The notes below the pieces were generated by a model, which saw only the letters and a program-made list of their open reading frames with translations, did no database searches and was not told the origin of the DNA. A stretch of 64,000 bases of DNA from an uncultured Methylococcaceae bacterium. Its GTDB lineage: Bacteria; Pseudomonadota; Gammaproteobacteria; Methylococcales; Methylomonadaceae. Positions 41,308-50,655 of the stretch are shown here, in pieces. Position 1 is the stretch's first letter. Each line of letters opens with the position of its first letter. A program made the position numbers and the translations under genes. The DNA lies in the NCBI GenBank assembly GCA_903866825.1, contig CAIPPE010000180.1, positions 1 to 64,000 of the forward strand, in the 5' to 3' direction.

Positions 41308-41901
41308 TTACACCCCGCAAAGCCCCGCATAGTATTGCGCCCGCGCCCAAACATCGTTGGAGTAATCGTTATGAGTTGTACCGATATCGATACCCTCAAC
41401 CGTTTTAATATTGCCACAACCGACATTATAGGCCGCAATGGCACCTTGTAATTGGATAGCTTCGGACCAATTGGGATGATGTTGTCGAATGTAATTTAAA
41501 TTGGAGAACAGAATGGTTGCGACCTGGTTTAGGTGGCATTGGGAATCTGGCGCACCCGTATGGATGGGGTAGGCTCGTTTGTCGATTTGACAGATGCCGT
41601 AGGCATTGCCATTATCTCCATAGCCTTTTTTATCAAGCAATAGCCCACAGTGGGATTCGCGGCTGGCGATGGCGGCAAGTACAGCCGGAGGTAAGGCACT
41701 GATAGCACTAGCGGCTTCAAAGAGGTGTTTGAGCGCTATTATCCGGTTATAGTCACGCTCGGCGAGTAAGGTTGATACATGCGGCCCATGTGCAGAAATG
41801 CCTTCAGCGCTACTGGTTTGATTCGATGCACCTGTAGGCGTGTAGTTTTTCAGAATATCATTTTGTTGTGCTGTGCCGATGAAAATCATGTTAGTGCTCA
41901 C
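41308..41901 (-). CDS. G-type lysozyme/lytic transglycosylase-like endolysin
   Basis: LAAIASRESHCGLLL..GYGDNGNAYGICQIDKRAYP. Confidence 0.8.
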   Translation of the reverse strand: MSTNMIFIGTAQQNDILKNYTPTGASNQTSSAEGISAHGPHVSTLLAERDYNRIIALKHLFEAASAISALPPAVLAAIASRESHCGLLLDKKGYGDNGNAYGICQIDKRAYPIHTGAPDSQCHLNQVATILFSNLNYIRQHHPNWSEAIQLQGAIAAYNVGCGNIKTVEGIDIGTTHNDYSNDVWARAQYYAGLCGV

Positions 41902-42565
41902 TCAGTCTGTGGTTGTCAAGTTGCGTCTCCCAGTGGGTTACGCCTTCAAGTACGGTAGCCATTAAATGTCGATGTATTCGTTCCAATCCCCAGGGAGCCG
42001 GAGGCTTGGTATTTATATCAATCAATGTGTGTTGCACAAGCTTTTTGTGCCAAGGCAGATAGGGTACTGGATCGCCTTCTAATTTGCTGCCGTTACAAAA
42101 TGCCCTAAAGCGCAGCGTGTTATCTCTAACGAAATCAACTAAATATTGATCTGAATTTAACGGCGGTTCAAAAATATCGATACATGCTATCGATTTTTGT
42201 TCATAAATAACCAGCCCCGCTAAGTCTAATGCCCTAGCACAACCCGCACTATGCGCTGCAAAAGCCACCTGTTGAACCTTGGCAATTAATGGCTTTAAAA
42301 ACGCAAAAGCATCATCTACACCTTCATAAAAGCTTTCAACGATTAAGCCCAGGATTGGATGCTGGTGAAGATTAAACTGCGACTCAAAATCGATTATTAC
42401 ATCGCGTTCTTTTTCAGTGCCTGGCAATACGATATAGAGGGTATCGCCTACCGTCTTTGTACAAACGGTGATCGCCTGATTACGATAGATCGTATCGAAT
42501 ACATCGGGTGGTATTGGGTCATAGGATGCTGCTACGAGTTGAGCAGCATAAGTTGAATTAATCAT
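41891..42565 (-). CDS. Class 3 lipase-like alpha/beta hydrolase
   Basis: YIVLPGTEKERDVIIDF and AHSAGCARAL nucleophile elbow. Confidence 0.6.
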   Translation of the reverse strand: MINSTYAAQLVAASYDPIPPDVFDTIYRNQAITVCTKTVGDTLYIVLPGTEKERDVIIDFESQFNLHQHPILGLIVESFYEGVDDAFAFLKPLIAKVQQVAFAAHSAGCARALDLAGLVIYEQKSIACIDIFEPPLNSDQYLVDFVRDNTLRFRAFCNGSKLEGDPVPYLPWHKKLVQHTLIDINTKPPAPWGLERIHRHLMATVLEGVTHWETQLDNHRLSEH

Positions 42566-42720
42566 TCTAAAATTCCTGTACAGCTACATCCAATAACCAT
42601 CCCGTCCAGGCGGGTTTGGTTAATTGGAGTGGATAGGGTTATAAGAGGCTCTAAGGTGGGCTTACAATGGGTGTCCGCACTGCATCCAGACAAAACTAAA
42701 AGGATGAGTGCGAACTTCAT
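42562..42720 (-). CDS. Small lipoprotein, o-spanin/Rz1-like (52 aa, not in ORF track)
   Basis: MKFALILLVLSGCSADTHCKPTLEPLITLSTPINQTRLDGMVIGCSCTGILE*, lipobox LSGC; stop overlaps the next gene's ATG. Confidence 0.6.
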   Translation of the reverse strand: MKFALILLVLSGCSADTHCKPTLEPLITLSTPINQTRLDGMVIGCSCTGILE

Positions 42721-42856
42721 TTTCTAAGGGCCTGTGGTAGGAGCACTGGGTGAGTCTATTGCTGTCGCTGGCGGTATTAGGATGAGTGCGAACTTCATTT
42801 TCTAAGGGCCTGTGGTAGGAGCACTGGGTGAGTCTATTGCTGTCGCTGGCGGTATT
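42701..42856. repeat. Perfect tandem duplication of 78 bp
   Basis: aggatgagtgcgaacttcattttctaagggcc...ctggcggtatt at 42701-42778 and 42779-42856, identical on reading. Confidence 0.95.
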
Positions 42857-43203
42857 GGCTTGGGTGTAGCAGCTGCTTGACCTCGTTCGATAATCGCGGC
42901 TGCGGTATCGTTGAGCGGCACAAATGCGCCTTTTCCGGTCACGGTAAGCCCTATATCCACTGCCGTGTTGATGGCAGGTGTAGCCTTGACGATGTCGGCC
43001 TGTACAACGGGTGCGGCTTTATCGACATTAGCCTGGATGGCCGCTGCCGTAGTATTGATGTTGGCTTGTGTTGCGGCGATTTTTTGTTGTTGCGCTGGCG
43101 TACAGGCATATAGGAATAAGATCTGTAAGACGAGTGCAAGGATTAGCAGATAGCTAAAGTGTGTTTTCATGATGTGTCCTGATTCTAACGTTAATTGGCT
43201 CAA
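42802..43203 (-). CDS. Lysis-cassette lipoprotein/spanin-like protein
   Basis: Signal with LYACTP lipobox-like segment, Ala-rich repeats. Confidence 0.5.
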   Translation of the reverse strand: MSQLTLESGHIMKTHFSYLLILALVLQILFLYACTPAQQQKIAATQANINTTAAAIQANVDKAAPVVQADIVKATPAINTAVDIGLTVTGKGAFVPLNDTAAAIIERGQAAATPKPIPPATAIDSPSAPTTGP

Positions 43204-43224
43204 AAATTGAGCGGGTGGGTTGGG

Positions 43225-43512
43225 TTAAGCAATCGCAGCATTGCGTGGCTTTATCCCGATTTTGCAGCTAGTTGCCACGGTTAAGAAGCTGTTGGCACTA
43301 GCAAGGAGTCCCCCCGCTACCGAACCAATCAGCGTAATTTGGCTTTGATCCAGCGGAATGTTGTAACCCAGGCTATGCGCTACAAAAATTAACGCTGCTA
43401 AGAGTGCAGCCAGATGATTGCCTAGCAACTGGCGGTTTTTCCAGGTTGCCGAATTTTCAAGTGCTTTGCCCTCATGAAAAATGGTGAGGGCTGCATCTTT
43501 AATGTCGCTCAT
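43225..43512 (-). CDS. Holin-like protein
   Basis: Two hydrophobic segments (LAALLAALIFVAHSLG; LIGSVAGGLLASANSFLTVA), lysis cassette context. Confidence 0.55.
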   Translation of the reverse strand: MSDIKDAALTIFHEGKALENSATWKNRQLLGNHLAALLAALIFVAHSLGYNIPLDQSQITLIGSVAGGLLASANSFLTVATSCKIGIKPRNAAIA

Positions 43513-44111
43513 GATAGTGTCCTAAGTTGTGAGAGTTTTTCAGTGAGTTTGATGACTTCTTTTATCCAGAACTCATCGGTGGTTTTTTCTGTCATCGATT
43601 TGGCATGGTTTAGATGGCCGGTGATTTGGCGAATTTCATGTTCTTTTGCACTGATCATCTGCCGGGTTTTTTCGGTTTGCGAGGGGCGTTTATCCAGCCA
43701 GCGGCGCTGGCTTAACCAGCCTTGGGCCATAATTGCTACTTGTCCTTCCGGTAACTGTTTTCTATCCAAAGCGGTTTGTTTAGCGGCTTTTAGTATTTCA
43801 TCCAGTTCAGTTTTTTCGATATCGCCGAGTTTCAGCCAGCTTAATGCGGCTTTGTCTTTGCCCTCTTTATAGTCAAATGCCAACCAAAACAGATCGAAAC
43901 CGGTTTTTTGTAGCGGGTTCAGTTTGTCATAGGCTTTTTCCAGTTCTCTGGGACCGTTAGCCTTTATTTCACCGTACCCACGTTCGTTTAAGCGCTTCCA
44001 CAGCTGCTCGGCATAGCTGATCGCCTTGTTTAAATCCCAGCCGGTTTGCGGCAAAAAAGTAATGGCCGCCGTTTGTATAAAGTCTTTTTTTTGCAAAGCT
44101 GCTCCCGCCAA
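43509..44111 (-). CDS. Hypothetical phage protein
   Basis: ORF with 4-nt overlap with holin-like gene. Confidence 0.5.
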   Translation of the reverse strand: MAGAALQKKDFIQTAAITFLPQTGWDLNKAISYAEQLWKRLNERGYGEIKANGPRELEKAYDKLNPLQKTGFDLFWLAFDYKEGKDKAALSWLKLGDIEKTELDEILKAAKQTALDRKQLPEGQVAIMAQGWLSQRRWLDKRPSQTEKTRQMISAKEHEIRQITGHLNHAKSMTEKTTDEFWIKEVIKLTEKLSQLRTLS

Positions 44112-44276
44112 AAAACCAAGAAGGGGTCTTGGTATGGGGCTATTGTCATAGGGATTTATAGGTTTTTGTTTTAAAGGGATTTAAAGTTAATTAATAGTGA
44201 AGAACGGTAGACTTTCCCCAGCTTCTCGGCATGGCCGAGGAGTTTTAATCCGTTAATTACCTTTTTAGGACATACA

Positions 44277-44687
44277 ATGAACAAAAAAATCTCGATTTTG
44301 CTTTCCGCGATAATTGTCAGTTTTATCGGCTTGACGGTCGATGGCGTTAAAGCTGCTATTGAAGGCGCATTGACTGTTACGTCCAGTAACCCCGGTGTTT
44401 TAAGTGTTGAGGCATTGCCTGATGGCACATATCAAATCACCGTAGTTACCCTGGGTACTGCCGATATTACGGTATCGTCGTTAGATGCAGCCGGTAATCC
44501 GATTACCACTACATTTAATTACGAAGTCTATGATCCGGCTGTGTTGGCCAACCATTTCGACGAAACTATTGTCAGTCAAACTTTACGGGTTACCCCTGCG
44601 TCTGCTGCTGCCGATGCTACTAACACGACTGAAACATCGGGTTCAGCAGTTGGTACAGCTGACCCAGCTAAAGATGCTGCTGCATAA
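44277..44687 (+). CDS. Hypothetical protein with signal-like N-terminus and Ig-like (BIG2-type) domain
   Basis: VTSSNPGVLSVEALPDGTYQITVVTLGTADITVSSLDAAGN. Confidence 0.5.
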   Translation: MNKKISILLSAIIVSFIGLTVDGVKAAIEGALTVTSSNPGVLSVEALPDGTYQITVVTLGTADITVSSLDAAGNPITTTFNYEVYDPAVLANHFDETIVSQTLRVTPASAAADATNTTETSGSAVGTADPAKDAAA

Positions 44688-44703
44688 AAATTATCGCTCG
44701 TTG

Positions 44704-44731
44704 AAAGGCTGGATTTTTTCAGCCTTTTTAG
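44704..44731 (+). terminator. Intrinsic terminator
   Basis: AAAGGCTG-gatttttt-CAGCCTTTTTA after the 44277 ORF. Confidence 0.65.
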
Positions 44732-44759
44732 CAGCCTATCCTTGAAGGGGTGCGACATT

Positions 44760-45050
44760 ATGAATAACTCTATATTATTGCCCCCTGAGCGGGAGCTGGA
44801 TGCACTACATGCCCCAGACGGGCATTTGAGCAAAGATGAGCAAGCTTCGGCGGTCGAGGATTTTTACCAAAATTTAGCCCTATTGCAGCATGTCCAGAAA
44901 CAGACTAAGCCCTCCGGCTTAGCATCGGCAGCACAGTGCATAGGCTGTGGCAACGACATTCCAGCAGGGAGAAAGTTAGCGTTGCCAGGCGTACAGTTAT
45001 GCGTAGAGTGTCAAACAGCATACGAATGGTGTGAGAAGGTACATGGGTGA
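44760..45050 (+). CDS. TraR/DksA-type C4 zinc-finger phage protein
   Basis: CIGCGNDIPAGRKLALPGVQLCVEC. Confidence 0.8.
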   Translation: MNNSILLPPERELDALHAPDGHLSKDEQASAVEDFYQNLALLQHVQKQTKPSGLASAAQCIGCGNDIPAGRKLALPGVQLCVECQTAYEWCEKVHG

Positions 45051-45369
45051 TGTGATTAATTGGGTACATATAGCTCTGAGCGTAGGCGCGTTATCGCTAT
45101 CCGGTTTTAGCTTGTTGGACCGGCGGAATCAGGTAGAACAAAAAGACTTTCATCGCAAGTTAAATGAAATGGCAAGGCGAGTGGGAGAGGCTGAAGTCAA
45201 ATTGGCTTCGATGCCGACGCGAAATGAAATTGATAGTAAACATGAGCAGTGGCGTCTGGAAATGGCGCGTATTCATCAACGTATTGACGAAATTAATACA
45301 GGGATTAAAGATTCTCAGCTCATGTTAGGCGAGCTGATCGGTTTAAGCAAAGGAACAAAACATGGCTGA
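45043..45369 (+). CDS. DUF2730-like phage protein (Mu gp25 position)
   Basis: Single TM plus coiled coil; syntenic position. Confidence 0.65.
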   Translation: MGDVINWVHIALSVGALSLSGFSLLDRRNQVEQKDFHRKLNEMARRVGEAEVKLASMPTRNEIDSKHEQWRLEMARIHQRIDEINTGIKDSQLMLGELIGLSKGTKHG

Positions 45370-45649
45370 TTTAACGATAGAAGCAAGACGGCTGACTATT
45401 TTACAGTTGCTGGCGCAAGACACTAATTACTCAATCAATGATGTCCTGCTAAAAGATCTACTACGAAAATTCGGCTTTAATGTCGCCTTGCATGTTGTCA
45501 AGGCCGATCTGGCGTGGCTGGAGTCCGTAAATCTATTGGCTACTACGGATTTAACGCAGTGTCTGGTTGCTGTGCTTAAATCGGATGGTCTGGATGTATC
45601 CAACGGCGACTTAATCGTGCCGGGTGTGGCACGACCCAGGCCGACCTGA
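45362..45649 (+). CDS. Mu gp26-like small phage protein
   Basis: wHTH-like; synteny. Confidence 0.6.
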   Translation: MADLTIEARRLTILQLLAQDTNYSINDVLLKDLLRKFGFNVALHVVKADLAWLESVNLLATTDLTQCLVAVLKSDGLDVSNGDLIVPGVARPRPT

Positions 45650-46191
45650 TGGGGTCATCAATTACCGCCTTACCGCCGGACATTTTAGAGCAGTTGCAGG
45701 CCTTACTGCGTGATCCACGTGTTACTCAGTTGGATGCAACGACCCGGATTAATGCCATTTTAGCTGAGCAGGGCGAAGCACCGGTCAGTAAATCGTCGGT
45801 TAACCGTTATGCTATCAAAATGTCAACAATCGGAGCTAAGCTCACCCAATCCCGACAGATTGCCGACATGTGGATTGGAAAACTGGGCAACGAACCGGCT
45901 GGAAAAGTCGGGGCGCTGTTGAATGAAATGATCCGTAACCTGGCATTTGAGTCTGCCATGCATCTGGCCGATGGCGATGAGCCACCTGACCCCAAACTAT
46001 TAAAAGAGCTTTCAGTCGCCGTCGAGCGCCTGGAACGGGCGTCAGCGACCAATGAAAAAACCCAGCGCGATATTGAACAACGTGCTCTGGCTAAGGCCGC
46101 AGAGCGCGTATCACAAGCGGCCAAGGCACAGGGGCTGGATGAGGACCAAGCACAGTTCTGGCGAGAAAAAGTCTTGATGGGCGGTGTTTAA
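45649..46191 (+). CDS. DUF3486-family protein (Mu gp27, small terminase-like)
   Basis: LPPDILEQLQALLRDPRVTQLDATTRINAIL; synteny. Confidence 0.75.
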   Translation: MGSSITALPPDILEQLQALLRDPRVTQLDATTRINAILAEQGEAPVSKSSVNRYAIKMSTIGAKLTQSRQIADMWIGKLGNEPAGKVGALLNEMIRNLAFESAMHLADGDEPPDPKLLKELSVAVERLERASATNEKTQRDIEQRALAKAAERVSQAAKAQGLDEDQAQFWREKVLMGGV

Positions 46192-47843
46192 TGCCTAATT
46201 TAGCACCGCTGGCTGACACGCAGCGGATTGTCGAATGGGATGAACTACCGGAGTCTGTGCGCTCATTACCTGCCAGTTTTAATCCGTTAGCCGAGGGCGT
46301 ATTTATGGCCCATCAAACCGCCTGGGTACGGATAATCCATATCTTTGACTTGGCGATTGCCGAAAAGAACCGGCGCTCCGGCATTACTCTGGCTACCGCA
46401 CTGGACGATACCATTACGGCAGCCTCTAAAAAATCAGCGGGTGGAAGCAACGTTTTTTATATTGGCGACACCCGAGAAAAAGGTCTTGAGTTTATTGGCT
46501 ATGTGGCCAAGTTCGCCAAGTTGATCGTTAAAGCGCAGGGCGATGGTGTCTCATCTATCGAGCAGTTTATTTTTGAAGACCAGGACACGCGCGGCGAGGC
46601 AACCCAGCAAATCACGGCATTCCGCGTGCGGTTTAGCTCCGGTTACCGGATTGTAGCCTTGTCCAGCCGTCCCGAGAATGTCCACGGCTTGCAAGGCATT
46701 GTCAATATCGATGAAGCGGCGTTGCATAAGGATGTTCGCAAAGTCATTGAGTCCGCTACCGCACTGTTAATCTGGGGTGGACGCATTCGCATCATCAGCA
46801 CCCACCGAGGGCTTAAAAACCCTTTTAACGAATTAATTCGCGATGTCCGCCAGGGCTTGTATGGCGCCAAGGCCGGGATATTCAAAATTACTTTTGACGA
46901 ATGTGTCGCCAACGGACTCTATGAGCGCGTGTGTTTTATGTCCGGCAAAACCCCGACGCCAGAAGACAAAAAAGACTGGTATCTACGCATACGTAAAGCC
47001 TATGGGCCGAGAAAATCGGCCATGCTGGAAGAGCTGGATACTATCCCGCGCGATGGCGAAGGCTCGGCGATACCAGGACCCTGGATTGAACGGGCGATGC
47101 GTGAAGTGCGCCCGGTGTTGCGTCTGTCCTTCGATGAAGATTTTAAACATTGGTCTGTGGACGCCAGAACAGCGGAGATTACCGCATTGATAAGTCGGGT
47201 CTTGTTGCCGTTGCTGCTTAAATTGCCAAGGGATTTACGGCATTATTTTGGAATGGACTTTGCGCGTAAAGGCCATTTGACCGTGATTACGCCTATTACG
47301 TTAAAGTTGGATTTGCAGCGCTTTGTGCCATTCGTAATCGAGTTGCATAACTGCCCGATCTTACAGCAACAACAAGTACTGTGGTATTTAATCCCTAAAC
47401 TGCCCCGCTTTTGCGGCGGCGCAATGGATGCCACCGGTCCCGGACAGAATATAGCTGAATTAACCTGGGAAAGTTTTAAAGCGGTAGAGCAGGTCAACCT
47501 ATCGCGACATTGGTACAGGGATAATATGACCGGCTTCGTGCAGGATTTTGAAGATGATATGTTTGATATTCCGCGTGATGCCGAGCATGAATCTGATCTA
47601 CGTGATTTAGAGCGTATCGATGGCATTATCATGCTACCTAAAACGGCGACTGAAAATGAAGAAGGCATTGCCCGGCATGGCGATTATGCCATTTCCCTGG
47701 CGCTTGCCGATTTTGCTGTGCGGACATGCAAGCCGTCACCGATTGAGTTTGAGTCTGATGGTGAGCGGGTGGCAATCGAGTTCGACAAACCGGATGGATT
47801 GGATGATTACAAAGCGGGTACGCCCGATTTTAGAGGTTTTTAA
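46191..47843 (+). CDS. Mu-type terminase large subunit (gp28-like)
   Basis: Length, synteny; GLQGIVNIDEAALHKDVRKVI, RIRIISTHRG. Confidence 0.85.
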   Translation: MPNLAPLADTQRIVEWDELPESVRSLPASFNPLAEGVFMAHQTAWVRIIHIFDLAIAEKNRRSGITLATALDDTITAASKKSAGGSNVFYIGDTREKGLEFIGYVAKFAKLIVKAQGDGVSSIEQFIFEDQDTRGEATQQITAFRVRFSSGYRIVALSSRPENVHGLQGIVNIDEAALHKDVRKVIESATALLIWGGRIRIISTHRGLKNPFNELIRDVRQGLYGAKAGIFKITFDECVANGLYERVCFMSGKTPTPEDKKDWYLRIRKAYGPRKSAMLEELDTIPRDGEGSAIPGPWIERAMREVRPVLRLSFDEDFKHWSVDARTAEITALISRVLLPLLLKLPRDLRHYFGMDFARKGHLTVITPITLKLDLQRFVPFVIELHNCPILQQQQVLWYLIPKLPRFCGGAMDATGPGQNIAELTWESFKAVEQVNLSRHWYRDNMTGFVQDFEDDMFDIPRDAEHESDLRDLERIDGIIMLPKTATENEEGIARHGDYAISLALADFAVRTCKPSPIEFESDGERVAIEFDKPDGLDDYKAGTPDFRGF

Positions 47844-49465
47844 TGGCGCAATATATTAAGTTAAGCGATTCTGGTGTAATTATTCCAGAACGCGAATATG
47901 CCGAAATGCAGTCGTTGGGTAAAAAACCGTACCTCGGCGAAATTGCTACCGAGGAAATCGGCATGGACGTGATTAATCCCTGGTTTGTATCGGATATGAT
48001 CAAGCCGCCGAGCGATACAGTGTTGCGTGACAAAGGCAATTATTTTAATTACCGGCTCTATGACGATATTGCCCGCGATGACCAGGTTAAAGCCGCCCGG
48101 CAACAACGCGAGCTGGCGTTAATCAGCAAAGAGTGGGGAGTAACGCCGGGTGATGATAGTAGGACGGCGAAAAAAGCTGCCGACTTGCTGAGCGATGTGC
48201 TCAATAATAATCGGGTAGTATCAGACTGGACGCGGGAAAATATTTTGGGCTGGGATGCGACGACACAAAAAATGTTGGCAGCTGTGCTGTATGGTTATGC
48301 CGTTGCCGAAATTATGTGGGCGACGGATGGTACTAGCATCACTATCAGCGACATTAAAGTGCGCCATCGGGCACGGTTTGGGTTTTGGCCCAATGGCGAA
48401 CTGCGCTTAAAAACCGCTTACAACATCTCCGCTGGTCAAGCGCTGGACCCTGGTAAATTCTGGGCGTTTAGCTGTGGTGCAGATCATGATGATGAGCATT
48501 ACGGCTTGGGTTTGGGGCATTATCTGTATTGGCCGGTATTTTTTAAAAAATCTGGACTGCGCACCTGGCTGACTTTTTTAGATAAGTTCGCACAACCGAC
48601 TACTGTAGGCAAATACCCTGCGTCTGCGACAGATATCGAAAAAACCCGGCTCATGCAGGCGTTAAGAGCAGTACATAGCTCTACCTCGATCCGCATCCCC
48701 GATACTATGTCCGTTGAGCTGATGCAGGCTGCCCGTTCTGGCACGGCAGACTATACCGCGCTGTATGACCGCATGAACGCTGCTATCAGTAAGGTGTACG
48801 TCGGGCATACCGGATCACTGGATGCCACGCCCGGCAAGTTAGGCGGAGAAGATACCGCCGATCAGGTACGCGAGGATTTAATCCGCGCCGATGCGGATTT
48901 GGTTTGTGGATCATTTAACCGCACTGTTGCCCGCTGGCTAACGTATTACAATTTCGGCGCTAATGTTAAGCCGCCGAAAGTCTGGCGAAAAACTGACCCA
49001 CCTGCTGACTTAATGGCGCTGGCGAATAAGGACAAAGTGCTTTTCGATATGGGTTATAAACCCACTCTGAAGTACATTTGCGAAGCCTACGATGGCGATT
49101 ATCAAGAGATAACCCCGCCTGGCACGCCGATTTCTGATGGCACGGCTAACCTCAAAGAGACTGCCAAGGGCACCAATACCCCAGTTTTGTACAGTGAGCC
49201 GACCACAGCAAAGCTCAAGGATATCGACCCAACGCCGGTATCGTCTGAGACTGATATTTTAGCGAATGCTGCAGGCGCACCCGTCCACGCCATAATAAAT
49301 ACCGTGCGCGGCATGTTGGAGTACGCGGAATCATTAGAGGACTTCAGGGACAGGCTATTAAACGGTTATGGCCAGCTGGATAGTACCGAGCTGGAAAAAG
49401 TGATGGCACTGGGCTTTTCGGTAGCTAATTTGGCGGGGCGCTTTGATGTGAGCGAGGGCGGTTAA
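47843..49465 (+). CDS. Mu-type portal protein (DUF935)
   Basis: ILGWDATTQKMLAAVLYGYAVAEIMW; synteny. Confidence 0.87.
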   Translation: MAQYIKLSDSGVIIPEREYAEMQSLGKKPYLGEIATEEIGMDVINPWFVSDMIKPPSDTVLRDKGNYFNYRLYDDIARDDQVKAARQQRELALISKEWGVTPGDDSRTAKKAADLLSDVLNNNRVVSDWTRENILGWDATTQKMLAAVLYGYAVAEIMWATDGTSITISDIKVRHRARFGFWPNGELRLKTAYNISAGQALDPGKFWAFSCGADHDDEHYGLGLGHYLYWPVFFKKSGLRTWLTFLDKFAQPTTVGKYPASATDIEKTRLMQALRAVHSSTSIRIPDTMSVELMQAARSGTADYTALYDRMNAAISKVYVGHTGSLDATPGKLGGEDTADQVREDLIRADADLVCGSFNRTVARWLTYYNFGANVKPPKVWRKTDPPADLMALANKDKVLFDMGYKPTLKYICEAYDGDYQEITPPGTPISDGTANLKETAKGTNTPVLYSEPTTAKLKDIDPTPVSSETDILANAAGAPVHAIINTVRGMLEYAESLEDFRDRLLNGYGQLDSTELEKVMALGFSVANLAGRFDVSEGG

Positions 49466-50655
49466 TGCCGTTAATTTTAAGCCCTACTCAGGTCGGCTTT
49501 AATGCCCGGGAGGACGGCAAGTTTAACCGGACTTTTCCCGAGCAGGCGGTCTTTTTTAAAAATAAGCTGAATATGCCCACCGAGCATTATCAGGATGTGC
49601 TAGCGGCTGGGCATGATCGGGCCTTTATGGTCGCAGGCGCAATGAAAGCAGATCTGTTGACCGATTTGAAGTCAGCAGTGGACAAAGTGATTAGGGATGG
49701 TAAAAGTTTTGGCGCTTTTCAAAAGGACTTCGAGGCTATCGTACAAAAACACGGCTGGGAAGGCTGGACGGGGTCAGACACCCAAGCAGGTAGAGACTGG
49801 CGTGCTCGGGTAATTTACCAAACCAACCTGTCAACCAGCTATTCCGCAGGACGCTATCAGCAAATGATGGATCCCGGTGTATTAGCGGCACTCCCGTACT
49901 GGAAATATCTACATAATGATTCCGTGCATCATCCACGTCCTTTACATGTCGAATGGAACAGCACCGTGTTGCCACATGACGATCCCTGGTGGGATGTTCA
50001 TTTTGCACCCAATGGCTACGGCTGCCGATGCCGAATTATCCCTGTGGATGCTACCGAGTATGAGGGAAAGCCAGCTCCAGATAACGGTACGTATACGTTT
50101 GTCGACAAACAGGGCGTATCGCATCAAGTACCTATGGGCATCGATTACGGCTTTGGTTATACGCCAGGTAAGAGCGTCGCCCAGCAGGATGTGCCGTTAC
50201 GCGAGATGATGCAGACTAAACTGGCAGGCTATGAGCCGCCGATCGGCAAGGGTCTGGCGCAAGCAGTTAACGCCTATCTGGCCGACGAGAAAAAAGGCTC
50301 GGCGATGGCCACGCAGGTTTTAGCGCATAGCGAGACCGATAAAGCCCCTGCCTGGGTGGGTCTAGTAGCGGAGCCTGCCCGGCTACAACGGGTGACCGGT
50401 ATCGATACCAAGGGTTTTGCTATTCTGTTACCTGCCGCTGCTATTCGCCATTCAGCCACGCATGGGGCAACGGCAACCGATTTTGATCAGGTGGCGCACG
50501 TGATAAACACTGGCGAATTGTCGCAGTCCATTGACGAAGCTGCCTTTGTAGCCGTGCTGGCCTTGGGTGATGCCGTGCTGCATGGTGAGTTTACTGTAGA
50601 TACGGCATTGCAGGCCGTGCTATTAAAATCATTATTGAGCCATAAAAAACCATGA
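49465..50655 (+). CDS. Phage minor head/MuF morphogenesis protein with C-terminal extension
   Basis: RARVIYQTNLSTSYSAGRYQQM, GYGCRCRIIPV; extra domain after about residue 250. Confidence 0.85.
   Translation: MPLILSPTQVGFNAREDGKFNRTFPEQAVFFKNKLNMPTEHYQDVLAAGHDRAFMVAGAMKADLLTDLKSAVDKVIRDGKSFGAFQKDFEAIVQKHGWEGWTGSDTQAGRDWRARVIYQTNLSTSYSAGRYQQMMDPGVLAALPYWKYLHNDSVHHPRPLHVEWNSTVLPHDDPWWDVHFAPNGYGCRCRIIPVDATEYEGKPAPDNGTYTFVDKQGVSHQVPMGIDYGFGYTPGKSVAQQDVPLREMMQTKLAGYEPPIGKGLAQAVNAYLADEKKGSAMATQVLAHSETDKAPAWVGLVAEPARLQRVTGIDTKGFAILLPAAAIRHSATHGATATDFDQVAHVINTGELSQSIDEAAFVAVLALGDAVLHGEFTVDTALQAVLLKSLLSHKKP

Noticed and set aside
43474-43872. Plus-strand 132-aa ORF
   Set aside because: Lies antisense to two plausible lysis-cassette genes with coupled starts/stops
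32131-44111. Inverted early module as an assembly error
   Set aside because: BcepMu-type phages have the same layout, so misassembly is not required; no evidence of a breakpoint seen
47243-47668. Minus-strand 141-aa ORF
   Set aside because: Antisense to the terminase; Ser/Cys-rich shadow ORF
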